A stretch of 64,000 nucleotides of DNA, from the NCBI GenBank assembly GCA_036389255.1, contig DASVQI010000006.1:632482-696481 (forward strand), read 5' to 3'. Below the pieces are notes generated by a model that was given only the letters and a program-made list of their open reading frames with translations, was not told where the DNA came from and did not search any database. This document shows, piece by piece, positions 1-9,650 of this stretch; positions within the stretch are counted from its first letter, which is position 1, and every line of letters starts with the position of its first letter. A program made the translations under genes and the position numbers. The DNA comes from JACVRN01 sp036389255 (lineage in GTDB: Bacteria > Acidobacteriota > Blastocatellia > Pyrinomonadales > Pyrinomonadaceae).

Positions 1-1
1 T

Positions 2-700
2 GCGGGCGGCGGCTCTGACACGGAATTGATTGAAGACACGCTGGAGCGCGGGCCGCAGATGATAAAGCATCGCGGGCGAGCCATCACCGCCGAAGATTTC
101 GAGTGGCTGGCGCGTGAAGCCTCTCGCGCCGTCTCGCGCGTCAAGTGCCTGCCCACCTTCAACGACGAGGGCCAATACGAGACTGGCTGGGTGACGGTCA
201 TCATCGTTCCGAAGAGCACCGATGCGCGCCCTGTGCCGTCGCCCCAACTTCGCCAGCGCGTTGAGAAATACCTGAGCGAGCGGGCGGCGAACGTCGTCTC
301 GTTTCCGAAGCGCGTCCGCGTGAGCGCGCCCGTCTACGTTGAGGTCAAGCTCACCGTTGATATTTATCCGGTGAGGATGGACGTTGCGCCGGTGGTTGAA
401 AGCGAAGCCATCGGAAGCCTGCAAAGATTTCTGCACCCGCTCACGGGCGGCTATGAGAATCGCGGCTGGGAGTTTGGCCGCCTGCCTTGCCTCTCCGACT
501 TTTACGCGCTGCTGGAAGCGGGCGAGGGCGTTGACCACATAGAGAATCTGGTTATGACGCTGCAAGTCGTGATGCCGAACGGCGTGTCGCTGGGGACGCC
601 TCGCGTCGTCACGGAAGAGAAACCGCTCACGGTAGAGATGCCCGGCTACACGCTGCTCTTCAGTGGCGAGCACAAGGTGACGACTAAAGCTCTGGGATAA
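2..700 (+). CDS. Baseplate J-like protein, C-terminal part (5' end outside the window)
   Basis: The reading frame is open to the left edge, so only about the last 232 residues are visible and the true start lies outside. The visible part begins AGGSDTELIEDTLERGP and contains RAITAEDFEWLA, the pattern seen near the C-terminal domain of baseplate J/gp6-like proteins. The last 110 residues (VYVEVKL... GWEFGR... GVDHIENLVM) match, by eye, the end of the next gene (VYVEVGV... GWPFGR... GVDCVERVVL), so the two are paralogues. Contractile injection systems often carry two such adjacent baseplate genes (Afp11/Afp12-like). The product should be a structural wedge of the baseplate. The stop is only 4 nt from the next start, consistent with co-transcription. 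An internal TTG at 26 and ATG at 59 are unlikely starts because homology continues upstream. Confidence 0.8.
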   Translation, partial: AGGGSDTELIEDTLERGPQMIKHRGRAITAEDFEWLAREASRAVSRVKCLPTFNDEGQYETGWVTVIIVPKSTDARPVPSPQLRQRVEKYLSERAANVVSFPKRVRVSAPVYVEVKLTVDIYPVRMDVAPVVESEAIGSLQRFLHPLTGGYENRGWEFGRLPCLSDFYALLEAGEGVDHIENLVMTLQVVMPNGVSLGTPRVVTEEKPLTVEMPGYTLLFSGEHKVTTKALG

Positions 701-704
701 ATAG

Positions 705-3700
705 ATGCCATTACCGCAGCCAAATCTGGACGACAAAACTTTCGAGGCGCTGGTTGAAGAGGCCGTCAAGCTGATTCCGCGCGACGCTCCCGAATGGACT
801 GACCACAATCGTCACGACCCCGGCATCACGCTCGTAGAGCTATTCGCGTGGCTCGCTGAGATGCAGCATTACTATCTCAACCGCGTGCCGGAAGCGAACT
901 ATCTAAAGTTCCTCAAACTGCTGGGGACGAAAATCCGCGAGGCTACGCCCGCCAGAGCCGAAGCTACTTTCACGCCGCCGCCGGACTCGCGCGTCAGTGT
1001 CCCGCGACGAACCAAGCTCGCAGGCGAAGCCGGACTGATGTTCGAGACGGAAGACCCGCTCGTAGTCATCCCCGCTCGCATTAAAAGAGTCGTCACCATT
1101 ACTCCGTCGGCCGTCAAAGACCAGTCGGACGCGAACAACATAGAAGGTCTATCCTTCTACGCCTTCGAGCAGGAAGCGGCCGTCGGTAACAAACTCTATC
1201 TCGGCATCGAGCGCGTGCCGCTCTTCGAGTGGGAGAAGATAGGCGCGGCTGCTTCAAAGAAGGGCAGGCAGGATTCGGAAGACGCTCGCCTGATAGATTA
1301 CCTGTCGCGCGCTCTTAACCTCTCGTGGGTGAAGCAGGCGCAGGTCAGCAAGCCTGATAAGTGGACTATCAAAATCTCTTTCAGTAATTTCTGGCTCGTG
1401 CTGACTCTGAACGAAGCGCCGCCGAAGGTCACGCTCGCAGGCTCGCAGGGAGAAACGGCCTCCTTCATCGTCAAGGAAGAGAACGAAAGCCACGTGGTCT
1501 ACAGTAGCGGCCAGCCGCTACCCGCAGGAGAGCCGTTCGCCGTCTCGTTCAACCTGTTCGAGGATTACCCGGTCGCCAGAGGGAGTCACGGCGACGAAGC
1601 CGCCTCTATCACGCCGTCGGCCATCATCGCGTGGGAGTACCTGATGGACGACGGCGGCAAAGATGTCTGGACGCCTCTGGACATCATCGCAGACCTGGAG
1701 CCTCTCGTCACACGGCTCCGGCTGAAGCCCGAAGACTTCAACGCTCTCTGCTCAGGGGCGCGAGCGCAACTGCTCAATGAGGTGCAGGCTCTACAGACTT
1801 TCAAGCAACTGCCTTCCGCCGCTCAAAAGCATTTGCTCAGAGCCATCAGGGAGGCCAGCCGCAGCACAGACCTCTCTGAGCTTCTGACCTGCCAGACATT
1901 TCTGCGGCTCAAGGGCGACGAGACTTTGATGCTCTCGCAGAGCGGTCGAATCTTTTTCACAGCGCCCGCACAGATGAAGGCGCGTACCCTTCATCCGATA
2001 CGCGAAGAGCTGTACTGGCTGCGCGCGGTCGTCCGGGCGGCAGGCTACGAAGTGCCGCCGCAGATTGACACCATCAACCTCAACACCGCTCCCGTCGTGC
2101 AGCAGGAGACAATCAGCGAAGCGCTCTTTTTCGACGGGACGGGCAAAGCCGGTCAGGTCTTCAAGGCGGACAATTTCCTCGCGCTCTACGGCGCGGTGCT
2201 GGTGCAGGTGCGCGAGCATGACGGGCGCTGGAGAGACTGGGAGCAGCAGACTAGCCTCTCTTCTTCCGGCCCCACGGACGCGCATTACAAGCTGATGCCG
2301 AAAGAGTCGGAAGCGATTCTTGAGATAGAGTTCGGTAACGGCCTGAGTGGCAAGATTCCGCCCGAAGGCAAAGAGAACATTCGCCTCGTCGCTTGTCTGC
2401 CGGAATTTGAGGCGCAACGCCTGATGGGCCGCAGCAACGGCCTGCCGGGACGGACGTTCGCGCTCACTCACGCGGGCGTGATGCCTGATGCTTTCAGTCT
2501 TCAAGTCGAAGAGAGAACCGATGAGGCTCCTTTCACCACGGAAGAGGTGACAATCGCGTGCCTGCTCAGCTTCAAACGCACAACGCCTACGCGCTTGAAG
2601 CAGGCCGGGGCCTTCAAGGTCAAGGTCGAGCTTGAAGCGAAGCACGAGTTGTGTAGCGTGAGAGTCATAGAGCACGGGCGCGGCGGCGTTCAGGTGAGCG
2701 GCGCGTCTCTAGTCTTCGCGCGCGGCAGCCTGCGCGCAGGCGAGCAGGTGTCTTTCGAGTACGACGCTCAAGCAACTGCCGGTGGCGCAATCTTCGGTGA
2801 GATTAGCCTGACCTTCGCGGCTCATTGCCCGCCGCAGACCTTCGGCTCACCCGTCTCTTACGTAGAGTTCGGCGGCCCGCCCGATGTGGACACGCGCTGG
2901 CGCGACTTCACGCGCGTTGACGACTTTGATGCCTCGGGGCCGACAGACCCGCACTTCACCCTAGACCCTTTGACCGGCGAGATAGTTTTCGGTGACGGCG
3001 AATACGGCAGCGTCCCACAGTCGCCCGACGACGAGAACCGCGAAAATATACGAGTCATTGCTTATCGCGTGACGGGCGGCGACACCGGCAACGTCTTGAA
3101 AGAGAGCCTGACGAGCATAGTCGAGCCGTTCGGCACAAATCTTTCCGAAGCTCTGAGCTCACTACGTGTCATTAATCGGCGCGCGGCTGCGGGCGGCGCG
3201 CTCAGGGAGACTCTGGAAGAGGCCAAGACGCGCGTGCGCCGCGACCTCAAGACGCGCTTTCAGGCTGTGACCTCGGACGATTACGAATACCTCGCGCGTG
3301 CCACGCCGGGCCTGCGAGTGGCCCGCTCCAAAGCAATCCCGCTTTACAAGCCCGGAATGGCGGACTACCCGGAGAAGGAGACGCCAGCGTCCGTGACGGT
3401 CGTAGTCGTGCCCTACACGCCCGCCGTCAAGCCCGTGCCGAGCGAGGCTTTTCTCAAAACGGTCTGCCGCCATCTGGACAAGCACCGGCTGGTGACGACG
3501 AAGGTCTACGTCATCCCGCCCGCGTACGTAGAAGTCGGTGTGCAGGCGACCATCTCGCTCAAGACCGGCTTTGAGGCCGCGACCGTTGTTGAGCGGGTCG
3601 AAACCGCGCTCAACCATTTCCTGCGACCGCTTCCGGTCGAGACAGACCCGAAAAGCACGGGCTGGCCCTTCGGCCGCACCGTCTTCAAGTCGGAAATCTA

Positions 3701-3884
3701 TCAAGTCATAGAACTCGTAGAGGGCGTGGATTGCGTGGAGCGAGTCGTGCTCACCGCCGTAGGAGAGGACATCTCGCGGGACGCGGACGGCAACATCCTG
3801 ATACCGCCGCACGCGCTGGTCATCCCCGGCGAGCATCGCATAGAGGTGATGTTCTCTGAAGAAGAATGTCGGAGGGCAACGTGA
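705..3884 (+). CDS. Putative baseplate assembly protein (large baseplate J-like)
   Basis: A 1059-residue protein. The N-terminus has the signature of the putative baseplate assembly family found in contractile injection clusters: EWTDHNRHDPGITLVELFAW at about residues 30-50, then LAEMQHYYLNRVPE. The middle is a long beta-rich region with two copies of a short motif, GNGLSGKIPPEGKENIR (about 545) and GDGEYGSVPQSPDDENRENI (about 765), typical of J-like proteins. The C-terminal third (ETLEEAKTRVRRDLKTRFQA, then TSDDYEYLA) is the domain shared with the preceding gene. It is predicted to build the baseplate that anchors tube and sheath. The gene starts 4 nt after the previous stop, and its end overlaps the next gene by 19 nt, which suggests translational coupling. 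I see no frameshift. Confidence is high for the family and moderate for the type of injection system. Confidence 0.85.
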   Translation: MPLPQPNLDDKTFEALVEEAVKLIPRDAPEWTDHNRHDPGITLVELFAWLAEMQHYYLNRVPEANYLKFLKLLGTKIREATPARAEATFTPPPDSRVSVPRRTKLAGEAGLMFETEDPLVVIPARIKRVVTITPSAVKDQSDANNIEGLSFYAFEQEAAVGNKLYLGIERVPLFEWEKIGAAASKKGRQDSEDARLIDYLSRALNLSWVKQAQVSKPDKWTIKISFSNFWLVLTLNEAPPKVTLAGSQGETASFIVKEENESHVVYSSGQPLPAGEPFAVSFNLFEDYPVARGSHGDEAASITPSAIIAWEYLMDDGGKDVWTPLDIIADLEPLVTRLRLKPEDFNALCSGARAQLLNEVQALQTFKQLPSAAQKHLLRAIREASRSTDLSELLTCQTFLRLKGDETLMLSQSGRIFFTAPAQMKARTLHPIREELYWLRAVVRAAGYEVPPQIDTINLNTAPVVQQETISEALFFDGTGKAGQVFKADNFLALYGAVLVQVREHDGRWRDWEQQTSLSSSGPTDAHYKLMPKESEAILEIEFGNGLSGKIPPEGKENIRLVACLPEFEAQRLMGRSNGLPGRTFALTHAGVMPDAFSLQVEERTDEAPFTTEEVTIACLLSFKRTTPTRLKQAGAFKVKVELEAKHELCSVRVIEHGRGGVQVSGASLVFARGSLRAGEQVSFEYDAQATAGGAIFGEISLTFAAHCPPQTFGSPVSYVEFGGPPDVDTRWRDFTRVDDFDASGPTDPHFTLDPLTGEIVFGDGEYGSVPQSPDDENRENIRVIAYRVTGGDTGNVLKESLTSIVEPFGTNLSEALSSLRVINRRAAAGGALRETLEEAKTRVRRDLKTRFQAVTSDDYEYLARATPGLRVARSKAIPLYKPGMADYPEKETPASVTVVVVPYTPAVKPVPSEAFLKTVCRHLDKHRLVTTKVYVIPPAYVEVGVQATISLKTGFEAATVVERVETALNHFLRPLPVETDPKSTGWPFGRTVFKSEIYQVIELVEGVDCVERVVLTAVGEDISRDADGNILIPPHALVIPGEHRIEVMFSEEECRRAT

Positions 3885-5989
3885 CAAGCTGTCGAACGAG
3901 CGAGCCCGGCTTTCTGGTGCTCAATAACAAGATTGCGTGGGACAGGGGCGAGCCTGTCAATCTCAACGTCTCGGACGAGGGATTGAGAATCAGCAGCTCG
4001 ACCGAGTACACGACCGATTTGGAAGTGGAGCTGGACAAGCTGGGCGGAGTGCTGACGCTCACGGACTTCGCCGTAGCAGAGTGCAGCATGCTCTACTTTC
4101 TTGACGGAGAGGAGGGAGCAATCTGGCTCTACGAGCCGCGCCAGAAATACTTCGAGCGGCTCGACTGCTTCAATCTGCCCTTCAAGAATCCTACGAGCAT
4201 CACTTACGCGCCCGGCAACTTTTACGTCGCGGACACCGAAGCCGAGCAGAGGGTCTACGCGCTGGCGGCGGTCAACTGGCAGGTCAGGTGGACGATTCCG
4301 CCTCAGCCCGTCTCCGTGGATAAACAACTTAAACTGGCGAAGCCGTTCGAGCCGGTTGACCTTGCGGTTGACGCGGACGGAAACCTCTACGCGCTAGACC
4401 AAGCCAACTTGGCCGTCCTGAAGTTCGACCCCGAAGGACATCTCATAGCCGTCATAGGGGAGACGGAACTGGCTGCGGCCAAGCCTGTCTCAATCGCCGT
4501 CGCGCTCAACAAATCGCTCTACGTGCTCGACGCTTTGAACGAGAAGGTGCTGCGCTACAGCACGCATGACGGAAAGCTTGAGGACGCGAGCTTCATAGTC
4601 TTCCAGAACTGGATTGATAAGGGCAGGCTGCCTGCTGAGTTCGAGGCTTCCGTGCTGGCCACCGATTCCAGAGGCAACATCTACGTCGGGGACAGGCACG
4701 CGCTTGGCGCGAATCAGGAGGACGACCGCTTCATAAGCATCTTCGACCGCGACGGAAAACACTCGGGGGAGGTCGTGGGCTTTCGCGGCGCAGCCGAGCA
4801 GTTGGTCGTTGATGCGGAGAATCGCATCTACGTTTTCAACAAGGAGGCGGCCACCGCAGACGCACCTGCGCGCGAGAGGCTCGTCGTGCTCAAGCCGCTT
4901 GAAAAATATCTGAAGCTTTCAGGGACATCGCTCGTCGCTGGCACATACTTCTCGCACAGCTTCGACAGCGCCGCTTCCGGCAGCACTTGGCACAAATTCG
5001 TTCTGGACGCAGAGCTTCCCGAGAACACGCAGCTACGAGTCTCTTATCTGGCGGGCGAAGAGAAGGGGCCGACGGACGCGCTGCTGCAAGACGAAACCAA
5101 GTCGCTTAGCGAGAAGAATAATCTGGGCTGGTCGTCGCCGGTCGTCAACGCCATGGACGCCCTCATCAAAGGCGGCGAGGGGCGCTATCTCTGGCTGAAG
5201 ATAGAGTTCATAGGCAGCGAGTCAGCCTCGCCCCTGCTTCGCAGCGTGCGAGTGCAGTTCCCCAGAGTCTCGTACCTGCGTTACCTGCCGGCCGTTTATC
5301 AGGATGACGAGCGGAGCCGGGATTTTCTTGAACGATTCCTCTCCGTCTTTGAAACCTTCTTCGGCGCGCTCGAACGCCAGATAGACCACATCGCGCGCAT
5401 CTTCGACCCTCAGACGGCGCGCGGCGCGGACGAGTTCCTGCACTGGATGGGCTCCTGGCTTGCCATAGCGGTTGACAAGAACTGGTCGGACGAGCGACTG
5501 CGCCGCTTAATCACGCACGCGCCCTCGCTCTACAAGAAGCGCGGCACGCGCTCCGGGATAGAAGAGATAATTGAGATTTATACGGGCGAGCGGCCCATCG
5601 TCGTGGAGCGTTTTCAACTGGAGTGCGCGGACGCCGACACGGCTTCGGACGCAGTCAAAATCTTCCGCGAGCTGTTCGAGCCTAATCCCTACTGCTTCTG
5701 CGTGCTGCTCAAGCCTTTCCCGACGATGGGCGAGGACGACAGGCGCTCTCTCAACCGCATCCTCAAGGCGGACAAGCCCGCGCACACCTGCGCGGGGCTG
5801 CTCACATTGCAACCCTGGATTTATCTGGACATGCACACTTATCTGGACATCAACACGTATCTCTCCGAGCCGGACATGCGGCTTGATTTGGGCGGGGCGA
5901 TGCCGCACGACACTGTGCTGACGGACGCCGAAGATTCCGGACAACTCGAAAGGCGTTCGCGCTTGAACATAGATATGACACTCACCTGA
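3866..5989 (+). CDS. Tail protein I-like protein with N-terminal NHL-type propeller
   Basis: A 707-residue protein with two parts. Residues about 60-350 carry repeated strands of the type FYVADTEAEQRVY, VDLAVDADGNLYALDQ, SLYVLDALNEKVLRY and LATDSRGNIYVGD, which read as NHL/six-bladed propeller repeats. Residues about 470-640 match the phage tail protein I-like domain of contractile systems: YLRYLPAVYQDDERSRDFLE, then FETFFGALERQIDHI, GADEFLHWMGSWLAIAVD and YKKRGTRSGIEEIIEIYTGE. A tail with repeated LDMHTYLDINTYL and RLDLGG motifs ends the protein. It probably joins the baseplate to fibres, with the propeller exposed for binding; that is an inference. The ATG at 3866 lies inside the preceding gene (19-nt overlap). 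Confidence 0.8.
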   Translation: MSEGNVTSCRTSEPGFLVLNNKIAWDRGEPVNLNVSDEGLRISSSTEYTTDLEVELDKLGGVLTLTDFAVAECSMLYFLDGEEGAIWLYEPRQKYFERLDCFNLPFKNPTSITYAPGNFYVADTEAEQRVYALAAVNWQVRWTIPPQPVSVDKQLKLAKPFEPVDLAVDADGNLYALDQANLAVLKFDPEGHLIAVIGETELAAAKPVSIAVALNKSLYVLDALNEKVLRYSTHDGKLEDASFIVFQNWIDKGRLPAEFEASVLATDSRGNIYVGDRHALGANQEDDRFISIFDRDGKHSGEVVGFRGAAEQLVVDAENRIYVFNKEAATADAPARERLVVLKPLEKYLKLSGTSLVAGTYFSHSFDSAASGSTWHKFVLDAELPENTQLRVSYLAGEEKGPTDALLQDETKSLSEKNNLGWSSPVVNAMDALIKGGEGRYLWLKIEFIGSESASPLLRSVRVQFPRVSYLRYLPAVYQDDERSRDFLERFLSVFETFFGALERQIDHIARIFDPQTARGADEFLHWMGSWLAIAVDKNWSDERLRRLITHAPSLYKKRGTRSGIEEIIEIYTGERPIVVERFQLECADADTASDAVKIFRELFEPNPYCFCVLLKPFPTMGEDDRRSLNRILKADKPAHTCAGLLTLQPWIYLDMHTYLDINTYLSEPDMRLDLGGAMPHDTVLTDAEDSGQLERRSRLNIDMTLT

Positions 5990-6024
5990 GCGCTGGCTGT
6001 GGCGTTTTTTGAATGGAGGCTGTG

Positions 6025-9000
6025 ATGGCTAACGATATGACAATGACTGATGACAGTAACGAGCTTTGCAGGCTGACGGCGTTTGAGCGCAACCGCTACT
6101 TCGCTGGCAAATTGGTGACGGCCCGCGACCTTACGCAGGAGCAATCCTACTTCAACGGCAAGAGGTGGCTCATCAACCGGCTGCTCTTTGGAAGCGGGAT
6201 AGCCTGCGGGATGGAAGTCACAGGCAGCAGCACGCCCCGACAGGTGACGCTCAAGCCGGGCGTGGCCATAGACGCTTGCGGGCGCGAGATAGTCGTCCCC
6301 CTTGAAGCAAAGCTAGACCTCGACACTATGGAGATTGAGCCGCCCGTCTCTCCCGCCACGACGAAGACCGTGCGTCTCTGCATCGTCTACAGGGAATGCC
6401 CGCAGGAGCCTATCCCCTCGATGAAGAGCTCCGCCTGCGATGAAATCTGCGACTTCAACCGCACGCGCGAAGGCTACAGCTTCAAGATTCTTCCGCCGCG
6501 ACCGGTGCCGCCCGCCGCAGACCCGACCTTCTGCGACCAGTGGATGAACGAGCGAAAGTACACGGGACAAAATACTGACGTACGTGTCGAGCGCTTAGCG
6601 CCTCTCTGGGTGCGCGAGAACAGCACCTTCGAGGTCGCCGTCAAAATCACGGCACTCAAGGACGTGGCAGGCGTGCAACTCACGGAGACGTTCACGAACG
6701 CGACCGTCGTAGAGCCACAGCCGACGCCCCCTTCTCAGTTCCCGACGCCGCCAGCCGCGCTGCGTAAGGGAGAGTTCTTCGTCTATGTCTACCAGTTGAC
6801 GGCCCCTGCGGCTGCGGTTTCGCCAAACCCGACCGTGAAGATTACTATCAACAGCGCGCTGCCACTTCTTTCACCACAGCTCACCACGCAGATTGAAGTG
6901 CTGACGGAGGCCGACGCCAAGCTCAAAGAGGCCGGGCAGAGATTGAAGGATTGCGCCGCAGAGCCTGCCGACGACGAGAAGTGTGTGGACATAGCAGACC
7001 TCACGCTGAACTTCGCCGCAGGCAAACTGAACTCCGTAGGCTCTATCAACCTGAGCCGCACGCGCCATTTCAAGTACACGCTTGAGCGCGCAGCCGACCT
7101 TCTGGAATGTATCAGGACGAGCCTGCTGGCCGAAGCAGGCTCGCCGCGACCGGGCCATTTCTTCATCACCTTCAAAGACCTAGAAGTAAACTCTTTGCAG
7201 CCCATAGGCCCGGTCACCCTTCACGGGACGACGTGGGACGTGCCGCGCGGCAATCACGTGCACGCGCTCCTGTTTGATGTCAATCCGGGCCTGAAGTTCA
7301 ACGGCAACAAGCTCTTTATAGACGGCGACGTGGGCGGCGCGACCATCAGGTTTCTCAACACCGTCTCTGGCAAAGACCCTGTGCAGCCCGCGCACCTGAC
7401 GACCAAGGCTTACGTAGATGCGAGCATAGACTCCAAGATAGCGGGCCTAGACTGGCAGGAGTCCGTCAAGGACAAAGACCTTGCCGCTCCGCCCGCTTCG
7501 CCCGCCACCGACGACCGCTACCTGATACTGCCTGCGGGCACGGGCGCGTGGGCGGGAAAGACCGACTCGATAGCCGAGTGGAACGGCACGGCTTGGGATT
7601 TCACCGCGCCGGACGAAGGCACGGCCGTCTTCGTGGAAGACGAGAACATGGCCTATCTCTTCGTTGACGGCGCGTGGATTCAGTTTCTCGCCACACCGAC
7701 GGTCGCCGCCGGTAACGGCCTTGAGGCGAGCGGCGCGATTATCTCCGTCGGCAAGGGGGACGGAATTGTGGTCGGCCCGGATAAAGTCTCTGTGGATTAC
7801 TCCGCGAATATGCCGACGCCCATCGGCATGCCGCCGTCAGCCGGAACCTCCAATCAGCTTTCACGCGCAGACCACTCGCACGAGCAGCCGCTTGCGCCCA
7901 ATAGCGGTCTGGAGTTTTTGGCCAACAGGCTGCGCATCAACGGCAACGTCGGCGGCAACACCATACGGTTCCTGAATACTGTCTCGGGCCAGAGCCCAGT
8001 TCAGCCGGAGCATCTCGTCACGAAGAGTTACGTGGATGCGAAAGTGAGCGGGCTTGACTGGCAGGAGTCCGTGCTAGACAAAGACCTTGCGACGCCGCCC
8101 GCCGCGCCAGCCGTCGGCGCAAGATACCTTCTGTTCTCAGCCGTGCTTCAGGCCGCGTGGGCGGGTAAGAGCAATTCCATAGCACAGTGGAACGGCACTT
8201 CGTGGGATTTCATTGCACCCGATGAAGGAACGGCCCTCTTCGTTGAAGACGAAAAACTCGCTTACCTGTTTACGGCGGGAGCATGGTCGCCGTTTCTGGC
8301 TATGCCGGACGTGGCCGCCGGTAATGGCTTGACGGCGAGCGGCGCGACCATCTCCGTAGGCAAAGGCACCGGCATCATTGTTGACGCGAGCAACGTCTCC
8401 GTGGAGTTCGACACCGCCGCGCCGCCTGCCATAGCGGCTGCGGGTAGCGCGGGCAATTCGAACAAGGCCGCGCACAGCAATCACACGCACGCGCTTCCTT
8501 TGGAAGCGGACGGCGGCCTTAAATTCAACGGCCCCAATCTTCGTATAGACGGCAACGTCAAGGGCAACACCATTCGGTTCCTTGAGAACGTTTCGGGCAA
8601 AGACCCTGTGGCCGACGCGCATCTCGTGACCAAGAGCTACGTTGATTCGCTGGTGGACGCGAAGCTGGCCGGGCTCGACTGGCAAGAGTCCGTGCTGGAC
8701 AAAGACTTAAGCTCGCCGCCCGCGCCCAACAGTGGGCTCAGATTCCTTCTGGCCTCTCCCAACCTCTTAGGCGCGTGGAGCGGGCATCAGAACGAGATTG
8801 CCACAGGCACCGGCACGGACTGGAGATTCGTGACCCCTGACGCCGGCACTGCCGTCTTCGTTGAAGATGAGAAGACCGCTTATGTCTTCATTGACGGGAA
8901 CTGGACGAAGTTTATGGCGGGGCCTTCGCCCGTCGTAGCCGGTGACGGGCTGGGCCAGTCGGGCGACACACTGTTTGTCAATCCGGGCAACGGGATATTG

Positions 9001-9525
9001 ATTACGGGTGACAAGGTGACGGCGGCTTTTCAGGCCGACTTGCCGAAGCCAATCGGGACGACTTCATCTGCGGGCATTGCCACCACGCTCGCGCGCGGCG
9101 ACCACGTACACGGGACGCCGGATTGGATCGGCTCTGCCACCGGGACAGTCGTTTTCAATACGCCGCAAGGATTCATCGGCCCTCTGATAAGCGGCGCTAT
9201 CACTCCGAATCTAGGGCCGGGGCTCATCAGTCTGATACTGAGTCTGGAGAAAGACCCGACGCAGAAGAACCTCAGCACGCTTTTCATTGGCGACCCGGAA
9301 AGCGCCAACGATGCCGGATACAACAACGTCTATCTGGCGGCCCAGATTACGCCCGGCAGCACCGACGGCGCAGCAAAGTCCAAGCCCACCACTTTCAGGG
9401 TGATGGCGCGTCCGGGCAACAACGTCGAGGCAAGGAGTATGAAAGGTTTCCGCGTTCGCTGGTACGCCTACAGGGTAGGAGCCGATCAGGGAGTGACCAC
9501 TGTTGAAGGTACTTTGACTCAGTAA
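6025..9525 (+). CDS. Long fibre-like protein with three ~204-residue repeats
   Basis: About 1166 residues. I chose the ATG at 6025 because TGGAGG (6014-6019) stands 5 nt upstream; an in-frame ATG at 6013 overlaps that site. Residues 1-150 form a domain shared with the protein at 9651 (FERNRYFAGKLVTARDLTQE, FNGKRWLINRLLFG, AIDACGREIVV, then a Cys-containing stretch around CDEICDFNRTREGY). From about residue 422 there are three tandem repeats with IRFLNTVSGKDPV, KAYVDA, GLDWQES, WNGTAWDF, APDEGTAVFVEDE and WAG. They resemble DUF2793-type phage tail-fibre modules. Each ends in an H-x-H element (DHSHE, NHTHA, DHVHG), common in trimeric fibres. The likely role is a tail fibre or receptor-binding spike of the injection system. 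The receptor is unknown. The C-terminal 130 residues are unique. Confidence 0.65.
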   Translation: MANDMTMTDDSNELCRLTAFERNRYFAGKLVTARDLTQEQSYFNGKRWLINRLLFGSGIACGMEVTGSSTPRQVTLKPGVAIDACGREIVVPLEAKLDLDTMEIEPPVSPATTKTVRLCIVYRECPQEPIPSMKSSACDEICDFNRTREGYSFKILPPRPVPPAADPTFCDQWMNERKYTGQNTDVRVERLAPLWVRENSTFEVAVKITALKDVAGVQLTETFTNATVVEPQPTPPSQFPTPPAALRKGEFFVYVYQLTAPAAAVSPNPTVKITINSALPLLSPQLTTQIEVLTEADAKLKEAGQRLKDCAAEPADDEKCVDIADLTLNFAAGKLNSVGSINLSRTRHFKYTLERAADLLECIRTSLLAEAGSPRPGHFFITFKDLEVNSLQPIGPVTLHGTTWDVPRGNHVHALLFDVNPGLKFNGNKLFIDGDVGGATIRFLNTVSGKDPVQPAHLTTKAYVDASIDSKIAGLDWQESVKDKDLAAPPASPATDDRYLILPAGTGAWAGKTDSIAEWNGTAWDFTAPDEGTAVFVEDENMAYLFVDGAWIQFLATPTVAAGNGLEASGAIISVGKGDGIVVGPDKVSVDYSANMPTPIGMPPSAGTSNQLSRADHSHEQPLAPNSGLEFLANRLRINGNVGGNTIRFLNTVSGQSPVQPEHLVTKSYVDAKVSGLDWQESVLDKDLATPPAAPAVGARYLLFSAVLQAAWAGKSNSIAQWNGTSWDFIAPDEGTALFVEDEKLAYLFTAGAWSPFLAMPDVAAGNGLTASGATISVGKGTGIIVDASNVSVEFDTAAPPAIAAAGSAGNSNKAAHSNHTHALPLEADGGLKFNGPNLRIDGNVKGNTIRFLENVSGKDPVADAHLVTKSYVDSLVDAKLAGLDWQESVLDKDLSSPPAPNSGLRFLLASPNLLGAWSGHQNEIATGTGTDWRFVTPDAGTAVFVEDEKTAYVFIDGNWTKFMAGPSPVVAGDGLGQSGDTLFVNPGNGILITGDKVTAAFQADLPKPIGTTSSAGIATTLARGDHVHGTPDWIGSATGTVVFNTPQGFIGPLISGAITPNLGPGLISLILSLEKDPTQKNLSTLFIGDPESANDAGYNNVYLAAQITPGSTDGAAKSKPTTFRVMARPGNNVEARSMKGFRVRWYAYRVGADQGVTTVEGTLTQ
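7288..9120 (+). repeat. Three tandem in-frame ~610-bp fibre repeats
   Basis: Units run from about 7288 to 7905, 7906 to 8514 and 8515 to 9120 (206, 203 and 202 codons). Each begins with a Gly-Leu-x-Phe core and runs through GLDWQES, an acidic FVEDE strand and a closing H-x-H motif. They are similar but not identical at the DNA level, so the duplication is not very recent. Confidence 0.75.
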
Positions 9526-9650
9526 CACGCTTTCGCTTTACAGGAGTTTCCGGCCAGCCGCGCTCACAGAGAGAGAAGCGCGCAGGCTTTTAAGGGCCGG
9601 GCTGGCTATGCAATCCGGGCAATCCGGTTGAATGAAAGGGACGCGCTGCC

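Noticed and set aside
1791..2675. Long minus-strand open frame opposite the baseplate gene
   Set aside because: It lies fully within a clear baseplate gene, and its composition is that of an antisense shadow.
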